This document shows, in pieces, positions 36,948-46,800 of a stretch of 64,000 nt of DNA. A program made the translations under genes and the position numbers. Numbering within the stretch: position 1 is the first letter of the stretch; every line of letters starts with the position of its first letter. The stretch comes from Verrucomicrobiales bacterium (GTDB taxonomy: Bacteria; Verrucomicrobiota; Verrucomicrobiia; Verrucomicrobiales; DEV007), in assembly GCA_012960505.1 (NCBI GenBank), contig DUBC01000036.1:1-64000 (forward strand), written 5' to 3'. The notes under the pieces are model-generated. The model saw nothing but the letters and a program-made list of their open reading frames with translations, did not search any database and was not told the DNA's origin.

Positions 36948-39900
36948 GTGTCGGTGGTTCGATTTGTCATTCTATTAACTTCATTATATTTATTTCTCGG
37001 TTGTGAGAGTAAATCTAGAAAGAAGACCCTGAGTTCTCCGGTAAGTAATGAACTTGTCGATTTAAATAAGAGAAAGTTCGAAGGAGTTGATAGGAAATTT
37101 TCAGAAGGAGGTTTAGGGATCGCCTTTCACTCTAAATCATCTTCAGTTCGCAATGTTAATTCTTCATGGAGCACTGAAGAGGTCACTGACGAAATAGAGA
37201 GTTCCTTTAGGATGATGTTTTTATCTGCGGACGATGCGGAGAAGCTGATTGGCAATGATTTTCGTGGAATGGAATTGGTCCCTTCTTCTGTGGAAAAAAT
37301 ATTATCAAAGTCCAATGAGGTTTCGATGTGGGAAGGGGCCGACGAGGAACGTCATGTTGGGAAGATAAAGTTCATTCAGTCATTATTAGAATTGCCGAAG
37401 AAGTTCCCTTTGGGCAATTACCTTAAAGTGATCGAGATATCGAGTCAGGGAGGGTCATTTAAGGCTTCGCTCATTGTTGATCATCTTGGTGAGTACAAGG
37501 AGGCTCATGCTGAATGGGTTTGTGAATGGGCTCGACGTTCTGATGGGGAGTTAAAATTACTTAGCTTGGAAAGGGAAAATTATTCGGAGCTAAGATCTGA
37601 TAAGAAGACTCTTTATAATGATTATACTCAGAGGGTCATAGGAGGCACTCCTCATTATGATACTCAGATCAATAAAGGTATTTCTGAGTGGGCGGGCTTA
37701 ATAACCAAGTTCGGCGACATGGCTATGACCGGTCACCATGGTCTGGCTGTTGGAGATGTGAACGGTGATGGCAGAGACGACGTGTTTGTATGTGATGGGG
37801 GCAGTTTACCAAATAGGTTATATGTTCAGAATGAGGATGGGACCGCAATGGAGGCCTCAATGAATGCGGGCATTGATTGGTATGAAGATTCTCGGGCAGC
37901 TCTTCTCTTGGACTTAGATAATGACGGGGACCAGGACCTAGTCGTTGCCACCATAGCTATGATTGTTTTTGCGGAAAATGATGGGAATGGTAAATTCACA
38001 ATCAGAGGAGGCTTTCCTGACGCTCAATATCCTTTCTCTTTAAGTTCATCGGATTTTGATTTGGATGGTGATCTTGACGTGTATGTTTGTATTTATGGGG
38101 AAGGGGACAGGGACTCTGGGTCTAGAGGGTTTGATGAGCGAGCTCCAGTTCCTTTTCACGACGCTAAGAATGGGGGCAAAAATGTTCTCTTAGTTAATCG
38201 TGGGGGATTTTCTTTTACTGATGAAACTGAATCTGTTGGCCTTGGAGTTAATAATGATCGTTGGAGCTTTTCTTCTTCGTGGGAGGATTATGATAATGAT
38301 GGGGATCCGGACCTTTATGTGGCGAATGATTTTGGGCGTAATTGTATGTATAGGAATGAGGGGGGGCATTTCACTGAAGATGCTAAAGGGTTAGGTTTAG
38401 AGAATACTGGTGCAGGGATGTCCGTGTCTTGGGGAGATTATGATAGGGACGGAACTTTTGATCTTTATGTAGGAAACATGTTCTCAGCAGCGGGTAATAG
38501 AGTAGGCAGACAAGATAAATTTGCTCCAGATAGGGACCTTTCTGAAATACAGGAAATGAAGAAAATGTTCCAAGGGAACACTCTTTACCGGGGCACTGAA
38601 GGAGGATTCTCTGATGTGACTAGGAATGCCCGAGTTTCGATGGGTCGATGGGCATGGAGTTCAGGATTTGTAGATATAGATAATGATGGTTGGGAAGATA
38701 TAGTAATTGCAAACGGATACATAACGGGTTGGAATAAGGAAGATGACTTGTGAAGTTTTTTTTGGCGTCAGGTCGTTTCGCCTAGTCCAGTCGATGCAAA
38801 TGATAAAGCTAAGCTTTCAAGGTACTCTGATTCTTGGGGCGAATTAGTTAACGCAGTTCGTGAAGGTGATTCTTGGAGCGGGAGTGAGAGGAATTCTATT
38901 TATGTAAATATGAGTGGGGACAAGTTTGTCGATTTCTCTCATCTTAGTGGTTTGGGTTTAGATGATGATGGGAGGGCATTGGCTGTGTGTGATTGGGACC
39001 GGGACGGAGACCAAGATATTTGGTTCCGTAACCGCAATGCGCCACGATTAAGATTAATGCTGAACGATAGTGCGAATCATCAGAAATCAGTGTCTTTGCG
39101 TCTCGAAGGAGTTCTGTGTAACCGTGATGCGATAGGAGCAAGAGTCACGTTAAAAACGCAGAATGAAATCATGGTCCGCTCCTTGAGAGCAGGTGAAATG
39201 TTTCTTTCCCAATCCACTAAGTGGTTACATTTTGGAATGGATATAAATGAGCGAGTAAAGAGCTTAGTTGTGTCATGGCCGGGAGGCGAAGATGAATCTT
39301 TTTCTGGAGTGAAGAGAGGGGGGCGCTATTTGCTCAAAGAGGGTCAAGGCGAGGCAGCCAATGGTTCCTTTCCTTCATTGGTATCACTGAAACTTGATGC
39401 TGTAGCTATTGAGAAACAAAACTCGTTTAGTGATCATGTGTATTTGCCAGTCGAAGTCCCATTTCCTCGATTATCTTACCGTGCTCCAGATGCAAAAATG
39501 AAGGAGATGAGGATCAATGGGGTCCCTCTATTAGTGACGTTTTGGGACAGTTCGTCTCAGGACAGTTCATCCGAATTGGAGTCATTAGAAGAGGAACGCG
39601 TGAGAATGAATTCTATGGGAATTGATTCATTGGCCTTGTCCGTTGACGGGATTGAAAGAGCAGGTTCGGCCTATGAATTAATAACTAAATCCAAATTCCA
39701 AGGGAATTGGGGATTCATTCCTGAAGACTTTTTTAGTTTAGTCAAGCGCTGGCGAGGAACTCTCTTTGAACGCTCGGCTCAAATAGAATTCCCTTTTTCT
39801 TTGTTGCTTAACGGTAACGGTAACTGTGTTGCGATATATCGGTCCCACGTTTCAGGTGAGATGATTCAGAACATGAGTCGGTTAGCTGCCATGGATGAAC

Positions 39901-40004
39901 TCTCGCGTTGGCACAATGCACCCTTATTACGTGGTAGTTGGTTCACGAATCCGGTCAGCAAAAATTACGTCAGATCGTTTCTCGAGCAGAGAATGAAAAG
40001 ATAA
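36948..40004 (+). CDS. Candidate selenocysteine FG-GAP/ASPIC lipoprotein, UGA read through at codon 602
   Basis: A CRTAC1/UnbV-type exported protein of 1018 residues if the in-frame TGA at 38751-38753 is decoded. It starts at GTG 36948 with a lipobox (FLGC, Cys19). Six Asp-rich calcium-type FG-GAP/VCBS repeats lie before the UGA (GDVNGDGRDD about 269, LDLDNDGDQD 320, DFDLDGDLDV 369, EDYDNDGDPD 446, GDYDRDGTFD 496, DIDNDGWED 576) and one after it (CDWDRDGDQD, 681). The reading across it is NGYITGWNKEDDL-U-SFFWRQVV, which stays like the family and in frame; from the UGA on there is no frame change to 40004. An ASPIC/UnbV domain (about 711-800) and a TlpA-like thioredoxin fold without CxxC (about 855-1010) follow. 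A SECIS-like hairpin sits behind the UGA. It is the last gene of the sulfatase run. A pseudogene would be the alternative explanation. Confidence 0.75.
38751..38782 (+). promoter_or_regulatory. Candidate SECIS with its UGA codon in the FG-GAP/ASPIC mRNA
   Basis: UGA is at 38751-38753. Bases 11-14 after it (GGCG, 38764-38767) pair perfectly with bases 26-29 (CGCC, 38779-38782). The 11-base loop between them contains AGGUCG, with GGU at positions 18-20; A-U and two G-U pairs could extend the stem to a UCG loop. The AGGUC string and its distance closely resemble the E. coli fdhF SECIS loop, where GGU is at positions 19-21. Fit by eye only, no folding energy computed. Confidence 0.65.
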
Positions 40005-40007
40005 TTT

Positions 40008-43000
40008 TTAGAGGCTAATATTGAAACGGAAATAAGTATCTTTTAATGAACTGATCGGGTCCGATGTCCGGACCGTTATGGTTTTGGTTTTCTTGTCATC
40101 GGAAATAGTTTCTGAAATGGTTTCCATTTGTGACTCTGAGTTCCAATCTTTAAGGTCGTGACTCAGTTGTATTTTTATATCTGCATCAGTTGCTTGGATG
40201 TTTTCCGTATAAGTTATTTCTAAAAATTGCTTCCCTGCGACGCTCACTACCTTTGCTCTAGGGTTTGCGAGAGGCTCTACAATATTAGGATTCGTATTGA
40301 ATGCATATTCGATGAGGTTAATGAGGCCATCTGCATCGTTATCACCTAAGTTATCTGTTATTTGATTGGTTTCTCTCCATTCTTTGAACCCTGATGATAC
40401 TGTTGCGTCAGGATAACCGGGCCGGCCTCCATTCACTGCATGTTCTTTCCAGCTCGAAGGTTCATTAGGCGTTTCGCCGGCAAGTACCAATGATGGACCG
40501 GTGCCGTCAGCGGCAATAGGCCATGGGATCTGGTCATTATAAGTAAAATCTACAATATTATTTGTGGTACCATTCTTAACGAATAGTCGCTCGCCATCAT
40601 TGGAAAGGCGGCCAGTGTATTCGCCGGCAATATAAATTTCTGGATCGTTGCCGTACCGAGCTCTGAATGCATTTTCATTACGGACAATGACGATCCTCTG
40701 ATCTGGATTTAGGATTGTATTTTCTGAGAAGATAAAATTGATACCATCTTCGAAATGTATATTTGAAAGGTCTATGGGCGAGGATGCCGTATTTAAAAAT
40801 TCAGCAAATTCGTAATCGTCCCGATCAGCAGATACGTTCATCTCATTTTCGGAGGAGGGTTCTTCTGGGTGATAATGAAGTTCTGTTATTTTGAAATTCG
40901 AAGAATTTGCAGGGACTGACCCTATTGAGAAGAAAGCTTCATTGAGGGCGCTCCATTCTCTATTGCTAGGGTTATAGGCGCGGGTTCGGATCAATGAGGG
41001 GTCATTAAGAATCACAGGTGAGGTGATCCTGCTCCCTACGCTCGTGTCAACTTCTCCCCGCAGAACCAGGTCAAAACTTATGTCGGAGCTGTTAGGAGAT
41101 GAGTTGTGAATTTCCACTGCGATCTGATTGACCCCATCGACAAAGCTAGAGCTTGGAACCTGATATTCATGGTAAATGCGTTCATTCGGAGTGCCTGAGG
41201 TTGAGTAAGTATCATAACCGGCATTTGCTGGAAGATTCTTTGTGCGAATGATCTCTGATCCGTTGGTGTAAACGGCTGCTCCGTCATCATATTTAAGTTT
41301 GATTATGAAAAATGAATAGGATGACGGGTTTGGCAGATCGACGCTAGTGCGGAAGTAGGTAGTGGCATTGCGTTGAGTGCCAGGAGCACCATCAGAATCA
41401 ATGTAGCTAATCAGAGTTGCTTCGTCGCCCTCATTGTATCCAAGTTCTGAGGGGCCTGATGGCCATTGAGAATCATTGAAGTCTCGACCAAACCATGAGG
41501 CACCTTGATCTGAACCGTCATCGAGATATTTCCAAACGTGTCCATTCTTAATGTAATCCTTTGGGATAGGAGCCTTGTCATTGAACGTCGCGGCGATTGC
41601 CTGAGGGTTAATTGATCCGCCTGAAAGTCTTGGGTCAGAGCCGTTCGTTGTATAATAGATTGCCAGAGTATTGGTGCTCATAGTGATGCCGGAACCCTCT
41701 GGTATTGATCCTCCGTGCTGATTGAATACTGGAGAAATTAAATTTGGATACATTCCAGCGCTTCTAAATTTTGCCATCATATTGGCCGTTAGTCTTGGCA
41801 ACTGGTTATTGAGAAGATTGTTTTGATATGCTTCCCAGCTCGTTGGAGAATGGTTAGCTCGTCCGCTACGTACGTTTGTCCATCTGGCAGCTTCTGCCAA
41901 AAATGGCATCTTAACTTCATCGACCCTGCGCTGTAGTCTTGAAGTTAATCGGTCAGGTGTCATTGCGCCATCATTGAAAAAATGTTTATGAATTTGATCA
42001 GCGAGTAAGATTTTGTAATCTGGATCTCCTTCTCTGCGGAAACGGGTCAATGCATTCAGTGGTCCGTTATGATTGACGGGATAGCCAGATGATCGAAGGA
42101 ATCCATCAGCGTCTTTCATAAAGAATTTGAAGGGAATGCCAAGGGGAACTGATCCGACACTACGGAATTCAGACTCAGAATTACCAGAAGTCCATAGCAG
42201 CATAAAATCAATTACATTTGGGATGTCGATGTGATTGGCTGAAGCCGAGAATGGAGAATTTCCATTAATTAAATTCCGAGTCTCTGTCCAATACTTCCCG
42301 CTACCGTCAAATACGACTCCTTGAAGAAATTCGCTCCCTGAATTGTTGGCGTTGATTGCCTCGTAATCTTCTTTGGATCCTCCTAGATACTCTGATGCCA
42401 TTGCGCCGTTCCAACGTTCGCGGAGGTGATACATTCCCCAGTATGTTCCGTTAAGGTAAACATGAACAAATCGTCCATGAGGGGCGATGTGCCCCATTTC
42501 CAGCATCGAGTCATCAGTGAAGCGGTTTGACATGTATGCGCCACGGTCAATCATATCGTGCGAACCTGACCTGAGGTTAATGCTATCAAATTCTTGTGCT
42601 GGAGGCATCTGATTCTCGACTCCCTCATAGATAGGATAACGAAGTTTGGTTGCTCCGTATTCACTTCTGAAATAGATACGGAAATTCTTTTTTGAAAAGT
42701 TTGTGTAGTATCCACCGAAAAGAGTGACGCCAGCATTTTCCTGAAACCCTTCGGTCCCGTCAGGGAAAATCATTTCAATAGATAGGGGCCTCTCCTTCTC
42801 TGTATTGAGTGTGTTTGGGCTTTCAAATGACAATGATATTGATGGTATTGCCTTAAGAGAATCCAACATCAATGGTTTGTATTTAGCATTTTCGGTGATG
42901 GATGTGCTCATGGTCCGCTGTCCTACAACATCGGCAGGAAATACATAGGTATTAGTATCGATATTGGTTGATGAATATCCTGACTTATAAGCGATGGCCC

Positions 43001-44252
43001 TTATGACTGTCGTTTCATTTATTGAAATTGGAGAGTTATATACGGTCCCTTCAGTTTTGCTTGGGGCCGTACCGTCCAGAGTGTATCTAATCTTAGCGTC
43101 TTCGGTTTTCGTGCTTATTTCGAGCTCAAAAGGATCTTCATAAAACCCTCTGTTCACATTGAATTTTGTGTCACCGACTAGTCCGTCTATACGTTTGCCG
43201 TTTATGGTTCCAGGCGTTGGATCTAAAAAGTAGCCGTTCTGAGGAGAATTCAGATCTGTTTTTCTTGCTGTGAGTTCCGGAGAGATGAGGAAGTCAGAGC
43301 TACTTTGAGAACCGTTCAATCCTTGTATTGCAAGTATGTTCTGACCTTTCTGCAGGGGCCCTGAAACAGAATATTCAAAGAATGTAATTGCATCATTTTC
43401 GTTAGATCGATTTGAAGTGGATGAGGAATTCCATTCTGGATCATCAGGTGCGCTAATTGAATGTATTTTTTTACCATTAAGATACGCAGCGAATCCGTCT
43501 TCCCATTTCATCCATAAAGTGAGATTACTTATTCCGCTAGCGTCAGTTAAATTGAAGGGGATTCTAATATAGATTGAAGCATTAATGCCCCGCATGACAG
43601 ATTTAACGTCACTCCCGTCTCCGATGTGTGGGATGTATTTTGTTGAGTTGTCATAACCGATGCCGGTTTTCCCAGAAGACCAAGACGCATCGTCGAATGT
43701 CGTTTCTGTCCATCCATCAATTGGGGCGAACGGAACGTGCCATTTTGCGTCACCGCCTTCGGTCAGAAACTTTACATCTCTAGGCTCTCCGTAACCGCTT
43801 CCGAATGAGACGTCTTCGTATTGCCGGGGATAGCTATTGAACTCGCTTGCTATAGTGACTCCGTCTGGTTTGATTAGGGCTAAGAAATCTCCATTTGATG
43901 AACTTAGCTTGAAGTTGGTGTGAAGATCATTGTTTGGATCTTTCAGGTCCTTGCCTGAAGCAAATACCAGAATGAACCCATCATCATTGAATTCTTTTTT
44001 GGGGAACGTCCACTTAGTTAAATTGAGTGGATCATCTGTCAGATGGTAACCTTCGAGGTCTCCGTTTTCTCTGTTAACGTTTGAAATTTCAATCCAGTCA
44101 TAATTTTGACCGTTACTGTCCTCTAGGCCCTTATTATTATTTGTAAGAAATTCACTTATTACTGCCGTCTGAACGGGTTCTGCCTGTAGTTGAATGTTAA
44201 ATAAATAAAAAGATAAGACTCCAAAATATATGAATTTTGATGATAGCGGCAT
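40008..44252 (-). CDS. Giant secreted CotH/lamin-tail-domain protein
   Basis: 1414 residues, secreted (signal peptide 1-24). Domains in order: lamin tail domain (about 28-150, ISEFLTNNNKGLEDSNG), a jelly-roll carbohydrate-binding-like domain (about 165-330), chitobiase-C-terminal/Fn3-like repeat (about 380-440, IRYTLDGTAPSKTEGTVY), CotH-kinase domain (about 470-800, with KKNFRIYFRSEYG and WGMYHLRERWNG), a second chitobiase-like unit (about 880-900), a second jelly roll (about 930-1100), a second lamin tail (about 1130-1270) and a C-terminal NDADGLINLIEYAF motif. Such proteins are common in PVC and Bacteroidetes, probably surface or matrix proteins; CotH phosphorylates protein substrates in Bacillus spore coats. 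It is convergent with the FG-GAP/ASPIC gene. Confidence 0.9.
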   Translation of the reverse strand: MPLSSKFIYFGVLSFYLFNIQLQAEPVQTAVISEFLTNNNKGLEDSNGQNYDWIEISNVNRENGDLEGYHLTDDPLNLTKWTFPKKEFNDDGFILVFASGKDLKDPNNDLHTNFKLSSSNGDFLALIKPDGVTIASEFNSYPRQYEDVSFGSGYGEPRDVKFLTEGGDAKWHVPFAPIDGWTETTFDDASWSSGKTGIGYDNSTKYIPHIGDGSDVKSVMRGINASIYIRIPFNLTDASGISNLTLWMKWEDGFAAYLNGKKIHSISAPDDPEWNSSSTSNRSNENDAITFFEYSVSGPLQKGQNILAIQGLNGSQSSSDFLISPELTARKTDLNSPQNGYFLDPTPGTINGKRIDGLVGDTKFNVNRGFYEDPFELEISTKTEDAKIRYTLDGTAPSKTEGTVYNSPISINETTVIRAIAYKSGYSSTNIDTNTYVFPADVVGQRTMSTSITENAKYKPLMLDSLKAIPSISLSFESPNTLNTEKERPLSIEMIFPDGTEGFQENAGVTLFGGYYTNFSKKNFRIYFRSEYGATKLRYPIYEGVENQMPPAQEFDSINLRSGSHDMIDRGAYMSNRFTDDSMLEMGHIAPHGRFVHVYLNGTYWGMYHLRERWNGAMASEYLGGSKEDYEAINANNSGSEFLQGVVFDGSGKYWTETRNLINGNSPFSASANHIDIPNVIDFMLLWTSGNSESEFRSVGSVPLGIPFKFFMKDADGFLRSSGYPVNHNGPLNALTRFRREGDPDYKILLADQIHKHFFNDGAMTPDRLTSRLQRRVDEVKMPFLAEAARWTNVRSGRANHSPTSWEAYQNNLLNNQLPRLTANMMAKFRSAGMYPNLISPVFNQHGGSIPEGSGITMSTNTLAIYYTTNGSDPRLSGGSINPQAIAATFNDKAPIPKDYIKNGHVWKYLDDGSDQGASWFGRDFNDSQWPSGPSELGYNEGDEATLISYIDSDGAPGTQRNATTYFRTSVDLPNPSSYSFFIIKLKYDDGAAVYTNGSEIIRTKNLPANAGYDTYSTSGTPNERIYHEYQVPSSSFVDGVNQIAVEIHNSSPNSSDISFDLVLRGEVDTSVGSRITSPVILNDPSLIRTRAYNPSNREWSALNEAFFSIGSVPANSSNFKITELHYHPEEPSSENEMNVSADRDDYEFAEFLNTASSPIDLSNIHFEDGINFIFSENTILNPDQRIVIVRNENAFRARYGNDPEIYIAGEYTGRLSNDGERLFVKNGTTNNIVDFTYNDQIPWPIAADGTGPSLVLAGETPNEPSSWKEHAVNGGRPGYPDATVSSGFKEWRETNQITDNLGDNDADGLINLIEYAFNTNPNIVEPLANPRAKVVSVAGKQFLEITYTENIQATDADIKIQLSHDLKDWNSESQMETISETISDDKKTKTITVRTSDPISSLKDTYFRFNISL

Positions 44253-44288
44253 GAGGTGATCAGTTATGAGGGATTATTGATGTTAGGG

Positions 44289-45332
44289 TTACCAACCAGC
44301 TCCTTTAACATTAGTTTGAATCCTGCAAATATACATATCTGCAGTCAGATAAAGAACCGATCCGTCTTCGCCCCAACCGCAATTGGCTGTCTTTTCTCCA
44401 GTGCTGATGCGTCCGAGTAATTTTCCAGACGAAGTGAAAATCAAAACGCCTCCTGGCCCGGTGGCCCAGACATTTCCTTTATTGTCAACTTTAAGACCAT
44501 CCGGTAGGCCTAGAAGCTTACCCACGTCGTCAGTTGCATCAAAGAACAGCTTCCCTTTGCCTAATGTTCCGTCGTCATTGACTGGAAACTTTTTCCATAT
44601 TGCAGCTTTGGGATCTGATTGTGCTACATATAGGTGCTTCTCATCTGGTGAGAAGGCAATGCCATTGGGCCGAGTCATTTCCTTTGTCAGGAGAGTCAAT
44701 TGTCCTGATTTTGAGAGGCGATAGACTCCACAAAAGTCGAGTTCACGTCTGGGATCGTTGTATCTGTTTGGTAATCCGTACGGAGGATCAGTGAAGTAAA
44801 GGTCACCAGTTGAATTGTAACAAGCATCATTTGGGCTATTCAGACGTTTTCCTTTGTAATTGTCTACTAAGGTTCTTTTTCCTCCTCCTTTTGTTATGAC
44901 GGATATGCGTCGGTCTCCATGTTCACAGGAAACGAGTCGTCCCTTGGAGTCCAGTAGGAGTCCGTTGCACCCAGGTTCATTGCCATAGTCAGTAGGGCCA
45001 GTGTAACCGGACGGTTTAAGGAAGAGGCTCACGCCCTTATTTTCTTTCCACTTCATGACGGAGTTTCTGGGAATGTCCGAAAATAATAAGTGACCGCCTT
45101 CTTTGTCTTTGACCCATACCGGTCCTTCGGCCCAAACAAAGCCATCACCGATGACTTCGATCTCCGCATCCTTCGCAATGAGTGAATCAATTTCAGGATC
45201 GGTTCTTATTACTTTGCCGATGGTAGGAAAATTTTTGGTATCTATTGTGCTTACTGCTGGGGTCTTTGAGTCCTGAGCGAATGAAGAAAAGGTTCCGGCA
45301 ATAAAAGTAAAGGCGATAAAATGAGCTCTCAT
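44289..45332 (-). CDS. Exported SMP-30/gluconolactonase-like protein
   Basis: 347 residues, signal peptide (1-19), six-bladed beta-propeller of the SMP-30/gluconolactonase/LRE type. Typical segments are EGPVWVKDKEGGHLLFSDI (metal Glu about 68), NGLLLDSKGRLVSCEHGDRR (about 122), NSPNDACYNSTGDLYFTDPPYG (Asn about 164) and RPNGIAFSPDEKHLYVAQSD (about 218). Members hydrolyse sugar lactones with a metal. It follows the CotH gene on the same strand with a 36-base gap (the CotH gene is downstream), so both are probably one transcript. Confidence 0.9.
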   Translation of the reverse strand: MRAHFIAFTFIAGTFSSFAQDSKTPAVSTIDTKNFPTIGKVIRTDPEIDSLIAKDAEIEVIGDGFVWAEGPVWVKDKEGGHLLFSDIPRNSVMKWKENKGVSLFLKPSGYTGPTDYGNEPGCNGLLLDSKGRLVSCEHGDRRISVITKGGGKRTLVDNYKGKRLNSPNDACYNSTGDLYFTDPPYGLPNRYNDPRRELDFCGVYRLSKSGQLTLLTKEMTRPNGIAFSPDEKHLYVAQSDPKAAIWKKFPVNDDGTLGKGKLFFDATDDVGKLLGLPDGLKVDNKGNVWATGPGGVLIFTSSGKLLGRISTGEKTANCGWGEDGSVLYLTADMYICRIQTNVKGAGW

Positions 45333-45362
45333 GGGTATAATTGTAACCCTGCATTGCCATTC

Positions 45363-45400
45363 GGAAAAGAAAAACCCTCCTCATTCTTTTAATGAGAAGG
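45363..45400 (-). terminator. Rho-independent terminator or attenuator, minus strand
   Basis: On the minus strand, CCTTCTCATT (45400-45391) pairs with AATGAGGAGG (45385-45376) across a 5-base loop to give a 10-base stem with one G-T pair, followed by G and a T-rich tract (TTTTTC TTTT). It lies 31 bases upstream of the SMP-30 start, in its own direction, so it could stop leader transcripts (attenuator) or end a short minus-strand RNA. It would not end any gene I annotate. Confidence 0.55.
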
Positions 45401-45511
45401 AGAATTTTGGATGAGTGAATCCAAGATTGTTTAGATTTTGTACTAATTGATTTGTGTTGAACTTTGATCTGCGAGATTTAATGTGTTTTTGTAATCCTGG
45501 TCTAATTAAAC

Positions 45512-46624
45512 TTGTCTTCCTTGTCCGAACAGAATTTCTCGAACGCGACAGATAACAAACTTCTTGTCGAAGGGGTGGCATCTATTCCTCGTGGATCCGG
45601 TTCCGAAAAGAACACCGGAGCTAAAGTAACGTCTCTTTTTGTGGCTGTCCTCTTTAATGGTACAATTTTGCTGATCCTAATGCTGATAAGTTTTACTTTT
45701 TTTGAGACAGATGAAATTGAATTAGTTGTTGCTCAAGGCCCTAGAGATACCAAGACAAACATCAATAAGGAGCAGTTCCAGCAGAAGCGGCAGATGAAAC
45801 CGACGCCAGCTTCATCATCTAGTTCATCTCCTATTTTGACATCTGTTGCAGTGTCCCCGAATGCTGTGTTCGCTATTGAAAGCTTGGCTGATACTAATAC
45901 TTTTGGGATTGGTGATGGTTGGGGAAAGGGGGCCAGCTTTGGATCTGGTCAGCAGGGAGGCAGTGTTGGTTTCTTCGGTTCCCGTTCAGTTGCTCAGAGA
46001 GTCGTTTTTATTGTGGACGTGTCTGCATCATTATCGAATCAGCAATTTACGATGATTAAGAATGAGCTCAATAAATCATTAAAGAGGTTAGCGCCGTCCG
46101 TTAATTTCCAAGTCATTTTCTTTTCAGGTCCGGCATGGTTCGCGGAAGATGAGCAAAGTGTAAAGAATAAGGTCCATACAATAATTCATAAAGATAAGAA
46201 ATATGTATGGAAAACAAATGGTGGTGCGAGTCGATACTACATTGAATCCGAAGAGGACTTGTACACATCGCCTTGGGTCATTGCGACTCAAGGAAATATT
46301 AAAAAAATTGGCCGTAGAATTGAAGCTGTTAAGAAGTCATTCGGAACTGACTGGAGGCACCCCTTAAAGATGGCATTGCAAATGAAGCCGACTGCTGATG
46401 TGGTTTATTTTTTGACTGATGGGGCAGTTGGAAATGGTCAACAGGCAGTAGATGAAGTCATTAAATTAAATAAGAGAGGCCCCAAGGCAAAGATTTACAC
46501 CATTTCCATGATGCAACCAAAGGCTGAGAATTTGTTAAAAGATTTAGCTGAAAGATCAGGTGGCGAGTTTTCCATTGTAATGGGGGACGGGGAAGTGAAG
46601 AAAAAAAAGAAAACAAAAAAATAG
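45512..46624 (+). CDS. Membrane-anchored von Willebrand factor A-like protein
   Basis: 370 residues. A Thr/Ser-rich N-terminus precedes one membrane helix (about 47-68, VAVLFNGTILLILMLISFTF). A Gly/Ser-rich linker (KGASFGSGQQGGSVGFFGS) leads to a VWA-like domain (about 165-360) with the MIDAS motif DVSAS (about 173-177) and the later FLTDGAVGNGQQA. The end is a Lys-rich tail. The start is TTG at 45512; no ATG is available before the helix. VWA proteins often mediate protein contacts outside or inside the membrane. No clear partner is next to it. Confidence 0.83.
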   Translation: MSSLSEQNFSNATDNKLLVEGVASIPRGSGSEKNTGAKVTSLFVAVLFNGTILLILMLISFTFFETDEIELVVAQGPRDTKTNINKEQFQQKRQMKPTPASSSSSSPILTSVAVSPNAVFAIESLADTNTFGIGDGWGKGASFGSGQQGGSVGFFGSRSVAQRVVFIVDVSASLSNQQFTMIKNELNKSLKRLAPSVNFQVIFFSGPAWFAEDEQSVKNKVHTIIHKDKKYVWKTNGGASRYYIESEEDLYTSPWVIATQGNIKKIGRRIEAVKKSFGTDWRHPLKMALQMKPTADVVYFLTDGAVGNGQQAVDEVIKLNKRGPKAKIYTISMMQPKAENLLKDLAERSGGEFSIVMGDGEVKKKKKTKK

Positions 46625-46757
46625 TTTTTCTGCGTAAGCTCATATGAAGGCCAAGAACGATGAGTTGTTTGGTATGGGTCTTTAAGCTTATTCACCTGCA
46701 ACAAATTTCGTGGTTCCCGTTATAATCTTCGGTGATTTTGTAATTGGGTGGTTCGTG

Positions 46758-46799
46758 GTGGGGTGTTAGGATTTAAGTATGAAGAAGCCATAACCCCAC
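46758..46799. other. Inverted repeat next to the first MORN-like gene copy
   Basis: GTGGGGT (46758-46764) and ACCCCAC (46793-46799) are perfect complements across 28 bases, the second arm touching the start codon of the first decayed gene copy. The 176-base gap that holds it shows no other structure. The same ACCCCACGATGAAC sequence also starts the third copy at 49464. Confidence 0.35.
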
Positions 46800-46800
46800 G

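Noticed and set aside
36948-40004. FG-GAP protein as two separate genes (36948-38753 and 38910-40004)
   Set aside because: The 156 bases between them are open in the same frame and read like the family (SFFWRQVV, then a repeat). The second part has no signal peptide or separate start signal.
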